NCBI RefSeq assembly: GCF_004379255.2 | Contig: NC_056034.1 | Coordinates: 35,095,262-35,159,261, forward strand | Source: Salvia splendens | Taxonomy: Eukaryota > Streptophyta > Magnoliopsida > Lamiales > Lamiaceae | DNA length: 64,000 bases | Direction of reading: 5' to 3' | In this document: piece by piece, positions 59,434 to 64,000 of the stretch | How positions within the stretch are numbered: the stretch's first letter is position 1 | Layout of the letters: each line of letters begins with the position of its first letter | Made by a program: the position numbers and the translations under genes | The notes under the pieces: model-generated | Database searches by the model: none | What the model saw: the letters and a program-made list of their open reading frames with translations, nothing else | Told to the model about the DNA's origin: nothing

Positions 59434-59667
59434 GAAACACGCCGCTCAAATTGGCGTTTTTAAGCATAACACGCCAACCTCAGTGGCGTTTTTATTAATT
59501 AAACACGCCAACTACATTGGCGTTTTACCTGGTATACACGCCAACTTCATTGGCGTTTTTTCCCGTCGCTGTATTTGGCGAAAATACACCTCCAATACGA
59601 CGCGAAGATAAACGCCAATGAGGTTGGCGTTTTTACTAATAGAAACGCCAATGTGGTTGGCGTTTTT
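59434..59667. repeat. Right subterminal palindrome array in the MULE
   Basis: Six units, for example ACACGCCAACTACATTGGCG and AACGCCAATGTGGTTGGCGT, spaced about 30-40 bp. The two outermost lie within the terminal inverted repeat. Confidence 0.9.
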
Positions 59668-59756
59668 CCCATTTTTGGAATAGATAACAAAATGGGTACA
59701 TTTACGTAATCTTTAGTGTAAAGTGCCCCATAAACCCGATTTTCCCATTGAATTTG

Positions 59757-59990
59757 AGGGTTTAGTCTGATCACTTCTACTACCAGCTTCTGGAAAAGAA
59801 AAGAAAAGAAAAGAAAAGAAAAGAAAATAAAATAAAATAAAATAAAATAAAATAAAATAAAATAAAATAAAATAAAATAAAATAAAATAAAATAAAATAA
59901 AATAAAATAAAATAAAATAAAAAAGTTCAGTGCGAAGCTTAATTATACTGTTTATTATTATGTACAAGTAAAATCTAAGACAATAGTTTA
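59757..59990 (-). promoter_or_regulatory. Displaced upstream region of GrpE, with telo-box and microsatellite
   Basis: Continuous with 51757 before the MULE inserted. On the minus strand it begins with AAACCCT (59757..59763), a telo-box common in promoters of plant ribosomal-protein and housekeeping genes. A pentanucleotide microsatellite follows. It is now 8 kb from the gene it once preceded. Confidence 0.5.
59793..59924. repeat. Compound microsatellite (AAAAG)n(AAAAT)n
   Basis: About six units of AAAAG followed by about twenty of AAAAT, nearly perfect. Confidence 0.95.
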
Positions 59991-62036
59991 GGGCATCCAC
60001 AACGGGGCCGTCCGCTATTAGGCAGCAGGGAGGTGGACGCGGACGTGCGTTGTGGATACCGGAGTTCTGCGGCATTCCGGGGACGTCCGTCGTGACGTCC
60101 GTCATTGCGGTGACACGACGGACGTCCTGGCGGACGTCTCGATTTTTCATCTAAAAAAAACTCTATATATACGACTCGTTGAACTTCATTTCATTCACAC
60201 CAGTTGTTTTAACGAGTTTTTCTCGCTCTCTACTTTCATTTCTTTTGAAGATGAATGGAGCACTTCGATAGTGATTCCCCAGCCACTAGCGAGTCACAAA
60301 CGCCGACTTTTCCCGTTAGAGTTGAGGGAAATGCCGACGGAAGTGCACCGATGTCCGGGATGATGCCCGGAATGGCGCCGATGATGCCCCAACCCCAAAT
60401 GGTGGAGATGATGTCCGGGTACTACAATATGTACCCCCTTGGTGTGGGATGATGCCCCAAATGCCTAGGATGAGTGCCGCGATGACGGGGATGATGCCCC
60501 AAATGCCCGGGATGAGTGCCGCGATGCCCGGGATGATGCCCCAAATGCCCGGGATGATGATGCCCGGGATGATGCAGGGCATGCTTGCTGCTGCGGGGGG
60601 GAGCAAACAGGGGGTCCCTCAATCACCTGGGGACAATGTATATCGCCCTTACATGTATCTATTGTCGAGTGATACCCCCCAGAGTACTCTTCTGGAGACT
60701 CAGTTCACCGGCATCGAGACTTTTTCTTTTGAGGAGTTGGGGCTATCTCCGGTCAGGGAGTCCCACTGAGATGCCATCGGCGGCGGAGAGGACGTGGAGG
60801 CAAAGGAGAGGGAAGGGCAAGGGCACTACCTCGTCCGCACATGCGGGGAACGAGGGTGGGGCGGGGGCCGAGGGGGAGGGGGGAAGCCGGCGGGAGAAAG
60901 AGGACCATCTGGAGCATAGGGGAGTGCGTCGCACTGGCGAAGGCCTAGATCAGTGTAGTCGAGGATCCCTACGTCGGGGCTAACCAACATATCGACAGAA
61001 TGTGGTGGCGCATTAGCCGTAGCTACCTCCAATTCAAACCGCCAGGTGGGAAGCCTCACTATGGAGAGCAATGCCGGAAACAGTGGGAGCGGCTGAGGAG
61101 GCAGCTCAGCCGATTTGCCGGCATCTACCAAAACAACCTCCGCACAACAAACAGCGGCATGTCCGCCGATGATGTGAAGTTTCTGTCTCACCAGCAGTAC
61201 CCCGACAGTGAATTGGGTTTCAGGGATTCAAATATTGAGAGGTCTATCTTGTGGTGTAGATTTCCGCCAAGTTTAGTTCGGGTGTTGAAGCTGGCTGGCC
61301 GAAGTGGACGAACATCAACGCCTCCGGGGAGTACAGCAGCAGTGCCGGTTCCCACGAACTCCTTGACGCCGAGGCAGAGTTCCCGACCCCTCAATCCCGC
61401 TGCCGTCGCCCGATTGGGCAAAAGTCCGCGATGCGGATGGCTAGGGGAAGCGGCAGGTCCGGACCCGAGGTCCAATCGGCAGCTCCTTCCCAGATCGATC
61501 CCGACCTCCCCTCACTCGCCCGCATACAACAATATGATTCACTTTTAATCACCATGGAAAAGTGGTTTGCAGCGACTGACCCCTTATACAAATTGATACT
61601 GAAGGATGTCATCGACAGTATGCGGCGCGATTTGGGGATGCCACCCCCACCACTGCCCGATTGTGACGACGGGACTGGCGGCGGGGACGACGAGGAGTGA
61701 GACGGGGGCCGCATTTGTCGAAGCTTGAGGTTGTTTCTTTTTAACTACGTATTTTTTTTAATAATTATGTATGCTTTTTGTTTTAAATAAAATGGTTGCA
61801 TTTTCTCCGTATTCGTGTCGAAATTTTAATTCCGTAAATTGTTTAATTTGGTGAATTTGTGAATTTTTATTATTGTGGGAAGTCCGTCGGGATGTCCTTG
61901 GGGATGTCTGTCATTGTGCAGTGGGATATCCTTATGACGTGACAATGCAGTGGGATGTCCTTATGACGTGACATGAGGTGTTTTTGGGAAGTCCGTCGGG
62001 ATGTCCGCCGGGACATCCATCCCACTGTGGATGCTC
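59991..62036 (+). mobile_element. PIF/Harbinger element carrying only ORF1, second copy
   Basis: TTA flanks both sides (59988..59990, 62037..62039). Termini are GGGCATCCACAACGGGG on the left and, in reverse complement, GAGCATCCACAGTGGGATG on the right. It is 2,046 bp. A TATATATA box at about 60164 precedes the ORF1 relic. No DDE transposase is inside it. Confidence 0.85.
60255..61700 (+). pseudogene. Harbinger ORF1 relic with Met-rich repeats
   Basis: Start MEHFDSDSPATSESQTPTFP at 60255; the first frame ends at 60452. A shifted frame continues with MPQMPGMSAAMPGMMPQMPG, several copies of a (M)MPQMPGMSAAMPG-type repeat, then FSFEELGLSPVRE. Further frameshifted pieces read ALAKA-stop-ISVVEDPYVGANQ, then QCRKQWERLRRQLSRFAGIY (Myb/SANT trihelix), and the tail QYDSLLITMEKWFAATDPLY to GGGDDEE at 61700. 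It is the same family as 19773..21196 but more damaged. Confidence 0.8.
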
Positions 62037-62039
62037 TTA

Positions 62040-62436
62040 GAGAGTTCATAATTTCCTTTTGTCATTATACTCTAAAATTATACCAAGAATAATCTCTAAT
62101 ATAAATTTTCTTTTAATTACAAAATTAAATGGAGAAATGAAAGATTTGGAGAAAGGATCCTACTTATATGTTTTTTTATCTTAAATATTTCATTGTGTAG
62201 CTTATTATCTGCTCACACGTTAAATTTTTTTCTGTTACTGAATATAGTATTTTCTAAATTCAGTTTTCGATATTGTTCTGATTCTTTAGAAATACTACTC
62301 TTAGCATGAAGTTAGCTTTCTGAATGATGATTTTAATATTTATTTTTGCAACCTTAATTCGCTCTTTAAATTGTTTCTTCGTCGTTGAGGTTTGTTTTTT
62401 TATGTCGATATATTAAATGCATTGTTTTGTCATTTC
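62040..62436. other. Spacer between Harbinger remnants
   Basis: AT-rich, with no gene or repeat termini recognised. Confidence 0.55.
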
Positions 62437-62907
62437 CAACGGACGGCAGTATCATATGGGGTATTACTTAGCCGATGGCATATACCCGTGATGACCAGTT
62501 TTCTTGGAGACGATCTCCTGCCAACGGATGCGAAGAGAGCCATTTTTGCACAGCGTCAAGAATCTGCATGGAAGAACGTGGAGTGAGGATTCGGTGCTCT
62601 TCAAGCACGTTGGGCAATAGTGAAAGGCTCGGCTCGTTCCTGGTACAAGCATCATATCGCCAATGTCATGTACGCGTGCATCACCTTGCACAACATGATT
62701 ACTCACGAAGAAGGTGCAAGGGCTGGCGATTGGACCGACGATAAAGATGAATCGAGCGCAGGTCATGCAACCCCGCCGGTCATTCGAGGTTTACCCCATG
62801 CAGTCAGTGAGAGATTACAAGCTCGAGAGAACATGCGCAACCGACAAGCTCATCTTCAATTCATGAACAACATGGTTGAAGAAGTTTGGACACGTAGTGG
62901 TCGTTGA
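62437..62907 (+). pseudogene. C-terminal fragment of a Harbinger DDE transposase
   Basis: Begins NGRQYHMGYYLADGIYP followed by two stops. After a frame change it reads AKRAIFAQRQESAWKNVE, then a stop where the family has Arg, then GFGALQARWAIVKGSARSWY, VMYACITLHNMI and ENMRNRQAHLQFMNNMVEEV, ending WTRSGR with TGA at 62905..62907. The N-terminal two thirds and the left terminus are absent. It is clearly diverged from the two longer DDE copies in this window. Confidence 0.85.
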
Positions 62908-63158
62908 AATTGTACCTCTTTTTAAGTATTTTCCTTGTAATTTTTTTTAAAAAATTAAGTAATGTATGTTTTTTGCTAGTTTAATTTAGAGTCTAATTTT
63001 GCTATATATAATGTGTAAACATAAAAAAATAATATTAAAATTTAAATGAAAAATGGATAATTGATAAGGCATCCATTAAGACCAAACCATTACAGAAAGA
63101 ATGCATGCTGATGTTGCCATCACTAGGGCACCTACTAGGGCATCCATTGTGGATGCTA
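62908..63158. mobile_element. Right end of the Harbinger fragment
   Basis: The 3' part after the transposase fragment, ending in GGGCATCCATTGTGGATGC near 63158. The terminus matches the GAGCATCC-type ends of the family. No clear target duplication. Confidence 0.45.
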
Positions 63159-64000
63159 TGAATAATGTTGATAGGAGCACTTATTACTACGAGATTGAGA
63201 AAGTGTACAACTATTAAGAAAAAAAAATTTGGTGACATTCACGTTTAATCAAAAGCTCCGAATAACATTATTATAAGATAATCTGGAATTTATTATAATA
63301 AACTAATAACAACCTTATAATAAACTTTTAATTTTTAAATTATGCTAAATGATGTTATTGTCTTTAAATACCTGAAATCCATATAATGAACTACAAACAA
63401 AGTTGTAATGAACTCCACGTTATTTTATACGGAATAGTAATGTATTTGGTGTTTAGCATTTAAAGCAAATTTGGTATGTAAGACAACCCCTATTATGTTA
63501 GAGTTTAGTATACTGAAAGCATCTTTTGAATGCTTGTATATGTAATAACTCTTCTATCCATTTTGTTACAATGTGTTTGCTCATGTGTTGCTTATGTATT
63601 TATGAGATGTTGAAATGTGTTTTCCATTTAAATACATAGCTTAAGCAAAATGAGTGTAAGTCTTCTGCATAGTAGACGAGTTGTGAGCGGCGTTCACAGT
63701 AGGTAACTTGTCAGTTCTTGCAGAAGGAAAATTATTTCACAACCTAGATTGGCTTTGACCACCTATCGTGAAAGGTTGCGACGTCAGTCCGAGAGTTTCC
63801 TTACCTAAGGAAATGAACGACGTTAGTGTGTTATAGCACTGAAGGATCAAACAGTGAGATAAGCCTTTCTTGGCTATTTACTGAAAGATGAGGTCTCAGT
63901 GATTGTTATTTCTTAATCATTGTTGACATAACATTGAGCATGCGATATTAATTGAAAACTACTTTGACTTATCAAATGGTGGAGGTATTTCGTTGTCCAA
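63159..64000. other. Unassigned, possibly an LTR-retrotransposon edge
   Basis: From about 63490 the sequence is less AT-rich and has an LTR-like look ('gtatactgaaagcatctttt', 'gcggcgttcacagtaggtaact', 'ctttcttggctatttactg'). No coding frame or paired terminus is visible before the window ends. Confidence 0.3.

Larger units (their letters stand above)
51768..59746. mobile_element. Full-length Mutator-like element (MULE), apparently autonomous
   Basis: The 10-mer ATTGAATTTG is repeated exactly at 51758..51767 and 59747..59756. The element starts GGGAAAATCGGGTTT and ends with the inverse AAACCCGATTTTCCC. The terminal inverted repeats span 51768..51902 and 59612..59746, 135 bp each, including TTACGTAAATGTACCCATTT and the first two palindromic units. 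Inside are a plus-strand PMD gene (52840..54967) and a minus-strand MuDR-type transposase gene (58905..55837), convergent, both uninterrupted. Arrays of the palindrome ACGCCA-N(6-8)-TGGCGT lie at 51849..52146, 55123..55712 and 59434..59667. A 9-10-bp duplication and two intact genes make this a good candidate for a recently active element. Confidence 0.95.

Noticed and set aside
60316..60622. His/Gly/Pro repeat protein on the minus strand
   Set aside because: Shadow of the Met/Pro/Gly repeat of ORF1 on the plus strand.

Overview
The window is nuclear DNA of a flowering plant, most likely a eudicot. Genes carry GT-AG introns in AT-rich, TE-littered intergenic DNA, and the conserved genes (cytosolic ribosomal protein uS5, group-A bZIP, HINT1, tropinone-reductase-like SDR, MATE/DTX, plastid GrpE) are typical plant versions. 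The species cannot be fixed from the sequence; nothing suggests organellar or bacterial DNA.

Layout. 1-759: 3' part of ribosomal protein S2 (+). 1.06-5.9 kb: two abutting PIF/Harbinger-type elements, three Stowaway-type MITEs and a deleted Harbinger derivative. 6.6-9.2 kb: AREB3/ABI5-like bZIP (+). 10.5-12.1 kb: HINT1 (+). 13-18 kb: a duplicated segment, one copy split by a hAT element and the other an empty site, with an ABCG transporter pseudogene between them. 19.4-21.5 kb: Harbinger element carrying only the Myb/SANT ORF1. 23.2-24.6 kb: SDR (+), with a GC-AG intron. 25.7-27.8 kb: Harbinger carrying only the DDE transposase, nested in a Stowaway. 28.8-31.2 kb: intact MATE gene (-). 33.9-35.7 kb: a second DDE-only Harbinger. 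36.5-38.4 kb: partial duplicate of a MATE 3' end. 38.4-41.1 kb: a deep TE nest. 42.9-45.0 kb: second MATE gene (-), with one nonsense codon. 45.2-48.3 kb: probable solo LTR. 49.4-51.7 kb: plastid GrpE (-). 51.77-59.75 kb: a complete Mutator-like element. 60-63.2 kb: another ORF1-only Harbinger and a DDE fragment.

The most striking object is the 7,979-bp Mutator-like element. It has a 10-bp target duplication, about 135-bp terminal inverted repeats, and two uninterrupted convergent genes: a plant-mobile-domain (PMD) protein and a MuDR/MURA-type transposase. Three arrays of an imperfect palindrome (ACGCCA, 6-8 bases, TGGCGT) lie at both subterminal regions and between the two stop codons. The two proteins end in the same tail of about 85 residues, so their 3' ends form an inverted repeat around the central array. 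The element sits about 67 bp upstream of the GrpE start codon and has moved that gene's original upstream region 8 kb away.

The host genes do not form a pathway. The clearest local evolutionary story is a DTX/MATE cluster: one intact copy, one copy with a single stop in exon 6, and one 3' fragment. TE inserts and paralogous segments let several insertion events be ordered.
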